Below, one piece after another: positions 52,200-58,855 of a stretch of 64,000 nt of DNA. Position numbers and translations under genes: made by a program. Position 1 is the stretch's first letter; every line of letters starts with the position of its first letter. Source of the DNA: Butyrivibrio sp. LC3010 (GTDB lineage: Bacteria; Bacillota; Clostridia; Lachnospirales; Lachnospiraceae); contig NZ_AUJU01000010.1 of NCBI RefSeq assembly GCF_000424385.1, forward strand, positions 1 to 64,000, given 5' to 3'. The notes under the pieces are model-generated. The model had not been told where the DNA came from. It made no database searches and saw nothing but the letters and a program-made list of their open reading frames with translations.

Positions 52200-53114
52200 A
52201 TGAGTGTTACAATCTACGATTTTACAGGAATTTATGAGAACGAGGGCTTCGACTTTTATGATAAAGAGAGCTCTCGTTCTCTTTTAGATGCAGAAAAACC
52301 GGAAGCTAATGATGAACATTCTGATTTTCTTTTTGGTGCAGAAGAAATAGCAAAAGATGTTGGTCATTCGGGTTTTCTTTTTGATGCGCGGGAAAAAGTA
52401 TCTGATGATAAATCTGATTATTTAAGTTTAAAGGATATTAGTGGCACAAACTGCATCTGTGATGAATATGCTTATGACTTTATAAAGAATAAGGCAGTGC
52501 AATTGACTCCCCCAAATGAATATGTCCACAAAATCAGTTTTTTTGACAATGGAAATTATCACTATATGTCCAAGATACTGATTGATGTAATGTGTGAAAA
52601 ACTATCAAGTGGAGAGCAGCTGCCTTTTGATCTTATAGTTTTTGATCATCACACAGATATGAAATGGACATCCTATGGAGAAATTCTTTCATGCGGTAGC
52701 TGGATACTTAATACATTAAAAGATAGACCTGAACTTAACAGAGTATTCATTGTGGGTGCAGATGAAGGTCTTGTAAAAGAAACACAAGACGAGTTTCCTG
52801 AATATGATGGAAGAGTATTTTTCTTAAGTGATATATCCAGGCTTCAGAATTACGATTTCGGGAAAGTGTATATCTCTGTAGACAAGGATGTATTATCACC
52901 TGATGAAATAAAGACTAACTGGGATCAGGGGAATATGAGCATAACTCAGCTTCAGGATGCGCTTAATTATTTGAATCAGCGCTTTGGAAGTGATATATTG
53001 GCAATAGATGTTTGCGGGGAATGTCTGCCGGATTCTGAAGATGCTTATGGCGAATTGGGGATTGGCTCAAGCAATCGGGTGAACCGGATGATTTTGGATA
53101 TTTTTAATTGCTGA
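52200..53114 (+). CDS. Arginase-fold (ureohydrolase-like) protein
   Basis: This 304-aa protein shows two hallmark metal motifs of the arginase/agmatinase superfamily: DHHTD (in VFDHHTDMKW) and SVDKDVLSPD. The first His motif, usually GGDHS, is replaced by a region reading FDNGNYHYMS, which could supply the His. Residues ~30-85 are an acidic insert with a repeated HSDFLF/HSGFLF unit. The ATG follows mecA after 2 nt, but the RBS is weak (AGGAG in the mecA end). Function could be a ureohydrolase with a non-classical substrate; I cannot assign it further. Co-transcription with mecA under HrcA-type control is likely. Confidence 0.65.
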   Translation: MSVTIYDFTGIYENEGFDFYDKESSRSLLDAEKPEANDEHSDFLFGAEEIAKDVGHSGFLFDAREKVSDDKSDYLSLKDISGTNCICDEYAYDFIKNKAVQLTPPNEYVHKISFFDNGNYHYMSKILIDVMCEKLSSGEQLPFDLIVFDHHTDMKWTSYGEILSCGSWILNTLKDRPELNRVFIVGADEGLVKETQDEFPEYDGRVFFLSDISRLQNYDFGKVYISVDKDVLSPDEIKTNWDQGNMSITQLQDALNYLNQRFGSDILAIDVCGECLPDSEDAYGELGIGSSNRVNRMILDIFNC

Positions 53115-53170
53115 GTTATATGTATCGTCGAGGCTGTATGAAATGTGTTTTTGAAGTTAGAGGTGCGGGT

Positions 53171-53503
53171 ATGGAAAAAAGAATTCGTGAAAGAATTAAG
53201 CGGGTGGAGAAGCTGGAGATTGATCTTTTATCGGATGAGAAACTTGTTGCAGAGAAAAAGGAAATTATGTCTCTTATTGAGATAATCCAGAATGAGCTTC
53301 TCAGACGAACTATAATGATGGCAGCTTTTTTTGTTTCATTTGTAGCTTCACTTATCGGATTATTATCTTATCCCTCACCGCCAATGTTGTTTTTGGTGCT
53401 GATAAGCTTTTTGATTTTGCTTGTATCTGTGGTGCAATATGCGCAGAAATACAGGAGTTATAACGATTTATTTAAAGCGGCAGATATTCTTTTTAAAAAT
53501 TAG
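53171..53503 (+). CDS. Small two-helix membrane protein of unknown function
   Basis: A 110-aa protein starting at ATG 53171 with AGAGGTG (53157-53163) as RBS; a TTG-started longer form from 53108 overlaps the previous gene. A basic/acidic amphipathic coiled coil (~1-45, with ERIKRVEKLEIDLL) is followed by two hydrophobic segments: one around MMAAFFVSFVASLIGLL and one around LFLVLISFLILLVSVV, then a short tail. I do not recognise the family. It may be co-transcribed with the arginase-fold gene; the tRNA promoter starts right at its stop. Confidence 0.6.
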   Translation: MEKRIRERIKRVEKLEIDLLSDEKLVAEKKEIMSLIEIIQNELLRRTIMMAAFFVSFVASLIGLLSYPSPPMLFLVLISFLILLVSVVQYAQKYRSYNDLFKAADILFKN

Positions 53504-53532
53504 TTGACAAAACTGCTTTGAGTGGCTACAAT
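53504..53532 (+). promoter_or_regulatory. Promoter of the tRNA-Leu pair
   Basis: TTGACA (53504-53509), 17-bp spacer, TACAAT (53527-53532), 15 nt before the first tRNA-Leu. A near-consensus housekeeping promoter. Confidence 0.85.
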
Positions 53533-53546
53533 ATCTATTGTTGCTT

Positions 53547-53630
53547 GCAGGAATGGCGGAATTGGCAGACGCGCACGGTTCAGGTCCGTGTGATAGCAAT
53601 ATCATGAGGGTTCAAGTCCCTTTTCCTGCA
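53547..53630 (+). tRNA. tRNA-Leu (anticodon CAG)
   Basis: An 84-nt type II tRNA: acceptor GCAGGAA/TTCCTGC, D-arm with AATTGGCAGACG, anticodon stem CACGG/CCGTG with loop TTCAGGT (anticodon CAG), a long variable arm, T-arm GGTTCAAGTCC, discriminator A. CCA is not encoded. Confidence 0.95.
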
Positions 53631-53673
53631 CTAGAGTTCGAAACTCTGGCAACAACAATTTTATATCATATTT

Positions 53674-53757
53674 GCGGAAGTGTCGGAATTGGCAGACGAG
53701 CAAGACTAAGGATCTTGTGATGGCTACATCGTGAGGGTTCAAGTCCCTTCTTCCGCA
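53674..53757 (+). tRNA. tRNA-Leu (anticodon AAG), copy 1
   Basis: An 84-nt type II tRNA: acceptor GCGGAAG/CTTCCGC, anticodon stem CAAGA/TCTTG with loop CTAAGGA (anticodon AAG, reads CUU), long variable arm, T-arm GGTTCAAGTCC. It is 43 nt after the CAG gene and likely shares its promoter. An identical gene lies at 63529 with similar flanking DNA. Confidence 0.95.
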
Positions 53758-53761
53758 CGAC

Positions 53762-53794
53762 AAAAAAGACCAGGTCGAATGACCTGGTCTTTTT
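53762..53794 (+). terminator. Terminator after the tRNA-Leu pair
   Basis: AAAAAAGACCAGGTC pairs with GACCTGGTCTTTTT around a 4-nt GAAT-type loop. The same element recurs after the second tRNA-Leu copy (63617-63651) and, degenerate, at ~53969-53990. Confidence 0.88.
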
Positions 53795-54010
53795 CGTCGT
53801 GCGGGAGAGGGACTTAGAACCGCTTGTTTCACAAGCGGTTCAAGGTCTCCGCTTCGCTCCGGTCGGCGCAAAACCGAGGTCCCCCGGACCTCGTGCGCCC
53901 CTTCTTCCGCATTTCGAATAATATACTGTATGGGTTCAAGGTCTCCTCGCAAAGCAAAGAAAACCTGGTCGAATGACCTGTTTTTTTTCGTCGTGCGGGA
54001 GAGAAACTTA
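53795..54010. repeat. Repeated, hairpin-rich DNA downstream of tRNA-Leu
   Basis: This gene-free stretch contains GAACCGCTTGT-TTC-ACAAGCGGTTC (53817-53841, 11-bp stem) and a GC-rich double hairpin GGCGCA...TGCGCC with inner GAGGTCC/GGACCTC (53865-53899). A 13-14-nt copy of the tRNA-Leu 3' end, CCCTTCTTCCGCA, follows at 53899-53911. A second, worn copy of the terminator plus CGTCGTGCGGGAGAG element ends at ~54005. The first ~110 bp are shared with the region after the second tRNA-Leu copy (63652-63721). The tRNA-end repeat resembles an attachment-site remnant. Confidence 0.6.
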
Positions 54011-54125
54011 GGGTGATCAGGAGTGCTTCACCCAGGATATTTCATTATATCTAAATATCTATGCACTGATAGCTTATAAATAAATTTCCTTGTGCAATAA
54101 TCAAAAAAGTATGATAAAATAATTT

Positions 54126-54139
54126 CGAACATCAGTTCT
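54126..54139 (+). promoter_or_regulatory. LexA (SOS) box upstream of dinD
   Basis: CGAACATCAGTTCT fits the Gram-positive SOS-box consensus CGAACRNRYGTTYG at most positions, with intact CGAAC and GTTC half-sites. It lies 17 nt before the dinD start and just after a TATGAT -10-like sequence (54108-54113), where LexA would block transcription. Confidence 0.65.
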
Positions 54140-54156
54140 GAAAGGTGGACAAGAAT

Positions 54157-54660
54157 ATGCCGTCTCTTAAAGGAAAAGAATATAAAAGATTTGAAGATAT
54201 AAAACATATTCGCGATGATGGTAGTGAATACTGGAGCGCCAGAGAGCTTGCGCCGGTTTTGGAATACGCAAAATGGGATAATTTTCATAAGGTGATAAAG
54301 CGAGCAATGATTGCGTGTGAAAACGCCGGACTGGATGTCGACGATATCCATAACAAGAAGGGATTGACGATCAACCAGAAAATCCTTGACTACATGGGAA
54401 GCACCGAACTGATAGCGAATCTCTTCCGTATATCCCAAACAGAGGAAAAACTGCGGAAAGACAACATTCAAGGTGCTGATAAGGCAACGCAAAACCATTA
54501 CGCTGTCGGGCGAGAGGTTCGAAAGGCAATAGAAAAGATTGGTGGAACTATGCCCGAAGATTTGCCAACACCGGAGAAAAGTATTCAGCAAATTGAAAAG
54601 GAACAAATGGAACGGCTTCAGAAAAAAGCTAAAGCCGGCAAACTGATGTTAGATGAGTGA
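54157..54660 (+). CDS. dinD: DinD-like protein with a large internal deletion
   Basis: A 167-aa version of DNA-damage-inducible protein D, which is normally ~270 aa. ATG 54157 with AAAGGTGG (54140-54147) is preferred to GTG 54145. The N-terminus (FEDIKHIRDDGSEYWSARELA, shown in part; then VLEYAKWDNFHKVIKRA) and C-terminus (KKGLTINQKILDYMGSTEL, TQTEEKL-type SQTEEKL, VGREVRKAIEKIGGTMPEDLPTP) match DinD, but ~100 central residues are gone: the residue run goes from ACENAGLDV directly to DDIHNKKGL. The frame is preserved. It may be an inactive relic or a minimal form. The SOS box upstream suggests damage-inducible expression. Confidence 0.75.
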   Translation: MPSLKGKEYKRFEDIKHIRDDGSEYWSARELAPVLEYAKWDNFHKVIKRAMIACENAGLDVDDIHNKKGLTINQKILDYMGSTELIANLFRISQTEEKLRKDNIQGADKATQNHYAVGREVRKAIEKIGGTMPEDLPTPEKSIQQIEKEQMERLQKKAKAGKLMLDE

Positions 54661-54669
54661 GGTACGAAG

Positions 54670-54786
54670 ATGAAATATTCATACAAAGAAATGCCGGAAC
54701 AGATGAAAGGAACATTTGGGGATTTTCCCCGTAACTTCGGATTTTCATGGAAAGAATTTGTTGTTACAGTACCATCTCCGTTATAA
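54670..54786 (+). CDS. Short 38-residue frame between dinD and the SRAP gene
   Basis: ATG 54670 has GAGG (54658-54661) 8 nt upstream and gives MKYSYKEMPEQMKGTFGDFP, ending in VTVPSPL. It could be a real small protein, a relic of a longer gene (it reads as a protein-like N-terminus cut short), or a leader for the next gene. No family is recognised. Confidence 0.3.
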   Translation: MKYSYKEMPEQMKGTFGDFPRNFGFSWKEFVVTVPSPL

Positions 54787-54847
54787 AACAATTGATAAAA
54801 ACTACGATATCACGTTGCAAATCACCTGTTTTCGGAAGGGCATAATC

Positions 54848-55534
54848 ATGTGCGGAAGGTATTATATAGACGATAAAACGGCAAGAGATGTGGAAGAAGA
54901 GCTGGGGCTACCGAAAGGGGCTTTATCTTTAAAAGCTGGGGATATCACTCCCGGAATAATGGCATCTGCATTATTCGCAAATAAAAATGGAAGCAATGAT
55001 GGCAAAAATATTGAAATTAAAACGTATAAATGCAATATCGCGGATAAATGCAACACTACGGACAAACGTAATACCACGGATAACAACAAGACCTTCGATA
55101 CTATTAATGTCTCAGAGATATTCTGGGGAATAAAGGGTAAGGATAAGAAGCTCATCATAAATGCAAGAGCAGAAACGGTTCTTGAAAAAACTATGTTTTC
55201 AGAGAGCGTCCTTCGAAGGAGGTGCATCCTTCCGGCAGCAGGCTTTTATGAATGGGACAAGGAGAAAAATAAGGTTACGTTTTACAGAAATGATAAGAGT
55301 CCGATCTATTTGGCAGGATTCTATCAGCTATCTGAAAACAGAGATTCTTTTGTTGTTCTTACAACGGCGGCTAATAAGTCCATGATTCAAGTTCATGACA
55401 GAATGCCGCTTATGATAGATAAGGCGGAGGTAAAAGACTGGCTTTGGGATAGTTATGCGGCAAAAGAGATGCTTAGTGAGAAGATGCCTCAGCTTAATAG
55501 TCATATGGAATACGAGCAGCTCAGTTTGTTTTAA
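54848..55534 (+). CDS. SRAP-domain (HMCES/YedK) abasic-site shielding protein
   Basis: This 228-aa protein starts at ATG 54848, the only start that puts the catalytic cysteine at position 2 (MCGRYYID). SRAP proteins form a covalent crosslink with abasic sites in single-stranded DNA through Cys2. The other active-site residues are visible: Asn105 and Arg107 (INARAET), Glu135 (GFYEWDK) and His183 (VHDRMPLMI). A ~30-residue Asn/Thr/Asp-rich insert with NTTDK-like repeats (~55-85) lies before the WGIKG motif. Position after dinD with its SOS box suggests a small DNA-damage operon. Confidence 0.92.
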   Translation: MCGRYYIDDKTARDVEEELGLPKGALSLKAGDITPGIMASALFANKNGSNDGKNIEIKTYKCNIADKCNTTDKRNTTDNNKTFDTINVSEIFWGIKGKDKKLIINARAETVLEKTMFSESVLRRRCILPAAGFYEWDKEKNKVTFYRNDKSPIYLAGFYQLSENRDSFVVLTTAANKSMIQVHDRMPLMIDKAEVKDWLWDSYAAKEMLSEKMPQLNSHMEYEQLSLF

Positions 55535-55542
55535 TAAATTAC

Positions 55543-55570
55543 TTGCAATTACATTGAATTGTGATACAAT
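55543..55570 (+). promoter_or_regulatory. Promoter of the glutaredoxin-like gene
   Basis: TTGCAA (55543-55548), 16-bp spacer, TACAAT (55565-55570). The promoter and the following ~30 nt closely resemble those of msrA (63738-63765): both share GTGATACAAT and a downstream TTGCG-ACAA element. Confidence 0.65.
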
Positions 55571-55671
55571 TCTATTGCGCACAAACAAATCGTAATTTTA
55601 GATGATATTTAATAACTTAATGAACTGAGAGCTATTCTCAGTGGAACTATTATGAAAGAGAGGTAAAGCAT

Positions 55672-55911
55672 ATGGACTTAAAATTATTTGTATCAGATAC
55701 CTGCGGATTTTGCAGAAGAGTAAAGCAGTATATAGATGAAGTCGGAAGAACCGATGTTGAATATGTAAATATTAGCCATAGTCAGGAAGCAGCTGATGAG
55801 CTTGTAAGAGTTGGCGGAAAAATGCAGGTTCCATGCCTGTTTATCGATGGGAATCCGATGTACGAGAGCCTGGATATAATACAGTGGCTTAAGGACAATC
55901 CGCAGAACTGA
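55672..55911 (+). CDS. Glutaredoxin-like thiol-disulfide protein
   Basis: A 79-aa thioredoxin-fold protein with the active site CGFC (in VSDTCGFCRRVKQY), the cis-proline loop MQVPCLFIDG and the C-terminal SLDIIQWLKDN, as in glutaredoxin/GST-N type proteins. RBS GAGAGG (55657-55662). It is monocistronic as far as seen. The redox partner is not evident; Lachnospiraceae often lack glutathione, so another thiol is likely. Confidence 0.85.
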   Translation: MDLKLFVSDTCGFCRRVKQYIDEVGRTDVEYVNISHSQEAADELVRVGGKMQVPCLFIDGNPMYESLDIIQWLKDNPQN

Positions 55912-56027
55912 TTAGCTGAAAATGTTTCAACTATTTTTATGGGCAGTTAATATATAATTAATTTACTTAGAGTACAATACAGTGGAGTGCTAACAATTCA
56001 AGTTTTCCTATACGAGGAGGTACAACC

Positions 56028-56399
56028 ATGAAAATCACAGGATTTTGTCCACTGATTGTAAGTAAAGATGCAGATTCTATTGTAAAAGTATTTGAAGAAA
56101 TGGGCTTTGAGAAACGCCATACAAAGTCAGATATTGAAGGCGGAAATAACATTAATTACAATCTGAAGGATGCCAATGGAAATCGCATTAATGTTGCAAG
56201 TTCTAATAATGTGCCACAGGATATCACAGCAGTGAATATTAATGTAGATAATTTCCAGGAAGCTTATGATTTTCTGATTGGTCATGGATTTGTGAATCCG
56301 CGTGGAGACAAGGTTACGGATACAAGTTCATCCAGAGCAACTCTGCTGTTTTCACCTTCCGGATTTGCTGTAAATATTACAGAACATATTAAGGATTAA
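56028..56399 (+). CDS. VOC-superfamily (glyoxalase/bleomycin-resistance fold) protein
   Basis: A 123-aa protein with one VOC domain: ITGFCPLIVSKDADSIVKVF at the N-terminus, then FEEMGFEKRH, and a C-terminal strand FSPSGFAVNITEHI. GAGGAGG (56015-56021) is a strong RBS. Metal ligands are not clear from the sequence, so an enzymatic role is uncertain. It stands alone between two intergenic regions and is followed by a terminator. Confidence 0.75.
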   Translation: MKITGFCPLIVSKDADSIVKVFEEMGFEKRHTKSDIEGGNNINYNLKDANGNRINVASSNNVPQDITAVNINVDNFQEAYDFLIGHGFVNPRGDKVTDTSSSRATLLFSPSGFAVNITEHIKD

Positions 56400-56420
56400 A
56401 AAATAAATAATAATATATAT

Positions 56421-56456
56421 AAAGATTCGATTGAAGGTCTCAGTCGAATCTTTTTT
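56421..56456 (+). terminator. Intrinsic terminator after the VOC gene
   Basis: AAAGATTCGA/TCGAATCTTT stem with a 13-nt loop and a T6 tract, 21 nt after the stop. Confidence 0.85.
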
Positions 56457-56583
56457 ATATATTAGGAAATTCCTCCGAATTCCCTAATATATAAAAACGC
56501 TCCGCTATGGATGCGCACTCGCGCGCATGGTAATTGTTGCATAAATGCAACCGCGCTCGGCGCGAGCATGTTGCAAGCAACAT
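56457..56583. repeat. Cluster of five consecutive palindromes
   Basis: In 127 bp there are five dyads: ATATATTAGGAAATTC/GAATTCCCTAATATAT (56457-56492, one mismatch), ATGCGC/GCGCAT (56511-56528), GTTGCAT-AA-ATGCAAC (56536-56551), GCTCG-GCG-CGAGC (56555-56567) and ATGTTGC-AA-GCAACAT (56568-56583). No reading frame or terminator tract accompanies them. GC content jumps compared with the AT-rich flanks, as in REP- or MITE-like insertions. The remaining gap 56584-56794 is AT-rich with no gene. Confidence 0.6.
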
Positions 56584-56794
56584 GCCTTTTTATAGAATTT
56601 CAGACAAAATATAAAGTTTATTATTTCTTAACTTTAGATTTATTGATATGTTCAAAATAAGAATAATAAAATAAATATGTAGTAATAGGTTAAAAAGAGT
56701 ATTGAGACAAAATGTTCCGGGATTCCTGAAGCTTTTTACATGTGATACTTAAGTCTTATTAAGCTGCATAATCTCCCTGAAATAAGGAGGCGCT

Positions 56795-57136
56795 ATGGAA
56801 GAACTGTATCTGAATGCAGAAAATCTGCTTCGCTATATAGTCGAGTTTTCAACACTGTTATTGGAATTCTTTGGAATATGTATACTTGTGTACACGGCAA
56901 TAAAGAGCTTCATCTTCTGGATCAGGAAGAAAGATTCCATAAGACTTGAGCTGGCCCAGGGAATTGCGCTGGCACTGGAATTTAAGCTGGGCGGAGAGGT
57001 TCTTAGAACCGTGGTTGTCCGCGAGTGGGCAGAGCTTGGCATCCTGGGAGCAATCATTGCCTTAAGAGCTACGCTTACGTTCCTTATTCATTGGGAAATC
57101 AAAAATGAAGAGAAAGCCCTTGAACCTAAAAAGTAA
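56795..57136 (+). CDS. DUF1622 membrane protein
   Basis: A 113-aa protein with GGAGG (56786-56790) close to ATG 56795. Three membrane segments: ~15-40 (LLLEFFGICILVYTAIK), ~60-75 around an amphipathic LAQGIALALEFKLGGEVLRT, and ~85-105. The charged LEFKLGGEVLRTVVVR motif is characteristic of DUF1622. Function unknown. It stands 24 nt before the ParB-HAD gene. Confidence 0.82.
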   Translation: MEELYLNAENLLRYIVEFSTLLLEFFGICILVYTAIKSFIFWIRKKDSIRLELAQGIALALEFKLGGEVLRTVVVREWAELGILGAIIALRATLTFLIHWEIKNEEKALEPKK

Positions 57137-57160
57137 TTATGTTTTCATGTGAGGGAGAAT

Positions 57161-58051
57161 ATGAGTGATTCCACAGGTTTTTCTGCTTATTTAAAAAGTG
57201 AACTGGAAAAATATAAAGGTGTCTATGTGCCGGTGAAAGCATCGCCATTGGAGAGCATTCTGTTTAATAAGGTATCAGTAAAAAAGCTCCATCCTAACCC
57301 AAATGATGAATTTTGCATAGATTCGGTAGGACCCAGCTACAGAATCATATCTGAGTACCAGAAAAAATTCAGGGAAGATATTGCGAGAAATGGTATTCTG
57401 GATACAGAACCTTTAATGGTTGAAAAGGTCAGACCGGATGGGTATATGATTCTTAACGGGCATCACAGGTGGGCAGCGGCTATCATTGCAGGAATAGAAA
57501 AAATGCCTGTCAATATAGTCAATCTTACCAAGCCTTCTGATATTATAAAAATGCTTGAGAAATCAGATCGCAATAAGCGGGTTACCTTTGACCTTGATGA
57601 GATAATTTTCGCAAGTGAAGAAGACAGATTTGAAGATATTCCTTCTTCGCTTGATACTTCAAAATTTCCAGAAAAGGTAAGGCTCGGCGTGCCTGCGCTA
57701 TTCCACTTTTTCCATTCGAGGGGATATGATGTCTGGGTTTTTTCATCAAAATATTATTCCATGGACTATATAAAGAAGCTGTTTAAGAAATATTCTGTGG
57801 ATGTTGATGGCATTGTGACCGGTACGGCGCGCAAACTGGACAATACTGGTGTCGTTGAAAAGAAAAAGACTGCTGATCAGCTTATTGCCAACAAATACAA
57901 GGAAACAATAAGCGTAGATAATGATTCTGTTCTTCGAACCTACAGCGGATCAAAAGAATTCGATCATTTTGACATACCTGAAAATGATGAAAGATGGTCT
58001 GCAAAAGTAATGAAAATTGTGGAGGAAGCGATTGCTAATGAGCAGCAATAA
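57161..58051 (+). CDS. ParB/Srx-like domain fused to an HAD-like domain
   Basis: A 296-aa cytoplasmic protein; ATG 57161 follows GAGGGAG. Residues ~30-125 are a ParB/sulfiredoxin-like fold: KVSVKKLHPNP, then YMILNGHHRWAAAIIAG, matching the nucleotide-binding GHHRW box of ParB-type CTPase/phosphotransferase domains. Residues ~140-290 are HAD-like: motif I VTFDLDEIIF (DxD), motif II around VWVFSSKYYS, and motif IV around SVDNDS. The Srx-type fold can also be an ATP-dependent kinase. No DNA-partition partner is present. A shorter HAD paralogue follows immediately. Function is unknown; nucleotide or phosphoprotein metabolism is possible. Confidence 0.7.
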   Translation: MSDSTGFSAYLKSELEKYKGVYVPVKASPLESILFNKVSVKKLHPNPNDEFCIDSVGPSYRIISEYQKKFREDIARNGILDTEPLMVEKVRPDGYMILNGHHRWAAAIIAGIEKMPVNIVNLTKPSDIIKMLEKSDRNKRVTFDLDEIIFASEEDRFEDIPSSLDTSKFPEKVRLGVPALFHFFHSRGYDVWVFSSKYYSMDYIKKLFKKYSVDVDGIVTGTARKLDNTGVVEKKKTADQLIANKYKETISVDNDSVLRTYSGSKEFDHFDIPENDERWSAKVMKIVEEAIANEQQ

Positions 58052-58076
58052 AACAGTGGGGAAAAAAGAGGATAAA

Positions 58077-58574
58077 ATGCGGATTTCCTTTGATCTTGAT
58101 GAGGTTCTTTTTGTATATCCGGAAACTCATAAGACCGAACCTCCGCTAAAGTTTCCTTTTAATAAAATATACAAGGAGCGTCTTAGATATGGAACTCCTG
58201 AGCTTATAAATAAGCTGCAGGAAATGGGATATGAGGTGTGGGTGTATACATCTTCATACCGGACGGAAAAATATATTAAAAATCTTTTCAAGCATTATGG
58301 AGTAAAGTTCGATGGTATTGTAAATGCAATGAGACACATAAAGGAAGTTCAAAGAGACAGTGCAACGACACTTCCGCAAAAGCTGCCCAGCATGTATCGG
58401 ATATCGCTTCACATAGACGACGAGTCCATAGTGTGTTCCCTTGGCAGGCAGTACGGATACAGGGCATATCAGCTGACTGATCAGGACGATGAGTGGCAGG
58501 AAAAGATTATCAAAAGAGCTGAGGAAATCAGACATCTGAACGAATTGGAAGAACTTGAAAATGCTCCCCAATAA
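58077..58574 (+). CDS. Free-standing HAD-like protein, paralogue of the preceding domain
   Basis: A 165-aa protein; ATG 58077 with AGAGG (58067-58071) is preferred; ATG 58038, overlapping the previous gene, is an alternative. It matches the C-terminal half of the preceding protein: motif I ISFDLDEVLFV, motif II VWVYTSSYRTEKYIKNLF, motif IV HIDDESIVCSLG, with a conserved HYGVKFDGIVN segment. The phosphatase Asp pair and DD motif look intact. Tandem duplication with loss or gain of the ParB part is likely. A terminator follows; the ~200 nt after it up to tldD contain no clear gene. Confidence 0.72.
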   Translation: MRISFDLDEVLFVYPETHKTEPPLKFPFNKIYKERLRYGTPELINKLQEMGYEVWVYTSSYRTEKYIKNLFKHYGVKFDGIVNAMRHIKEVQRDSATTLPQKLPSMYRISLHIDDESIVCSLGRQYGYRAYQLTDQDDEWQEKIIKRAEEIRHLNELEELENAPQ

Positions 58575-58613
58575 GTTTAAGTAAGTAGCAGTAATTGAAA
58601 ACTTTAAAGTGAT

Positions 58614-58655
58614 AAAGGATTTTTCGAAATATTCTGAAAAATCCTTTGTTTTTTG
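58614..58655 (+). terminator. Intrinsic terminator after the HAD gene
   Basis: AAAGGATTTTT pairs with AAAAATCCTTT across a 12-nt loop, followed by GTTTTTTG. Confidence 0.75.
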
Positions 58656-58855
58656 TGCTATTTCATATAAAATATTCTATGTGGCAAAACAAAATTTTGT
58701 TACATTGGATGTGCTTTTTGCAGTGATTATGCGGAGGGGGCTATGGTTTACTGTGTTTAAGTACATGAGATTTCATGAAATCTTTGCCTTATGACTTTTG
58801 AAAATAAGGAAAAGAATTTTGTTATCTGCAAAAAAGAATGTATGGAGGATGAAAA

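Noticed and set aside
53602..53952. A 116-codon minus-strand frame across the tRNA-Leu genes
   Set aside because: It is antisense to tRNA and hairpin repeats and yields the well-known spurious RRDLNPH/GLEPS strings that arise from tRNA-Leu complements.
58609..58794. A 61-codon plus-strand frame before tldD
   Set aside because: It starts inside a terminator hairpin and has no RBS; composition is AT-driven.
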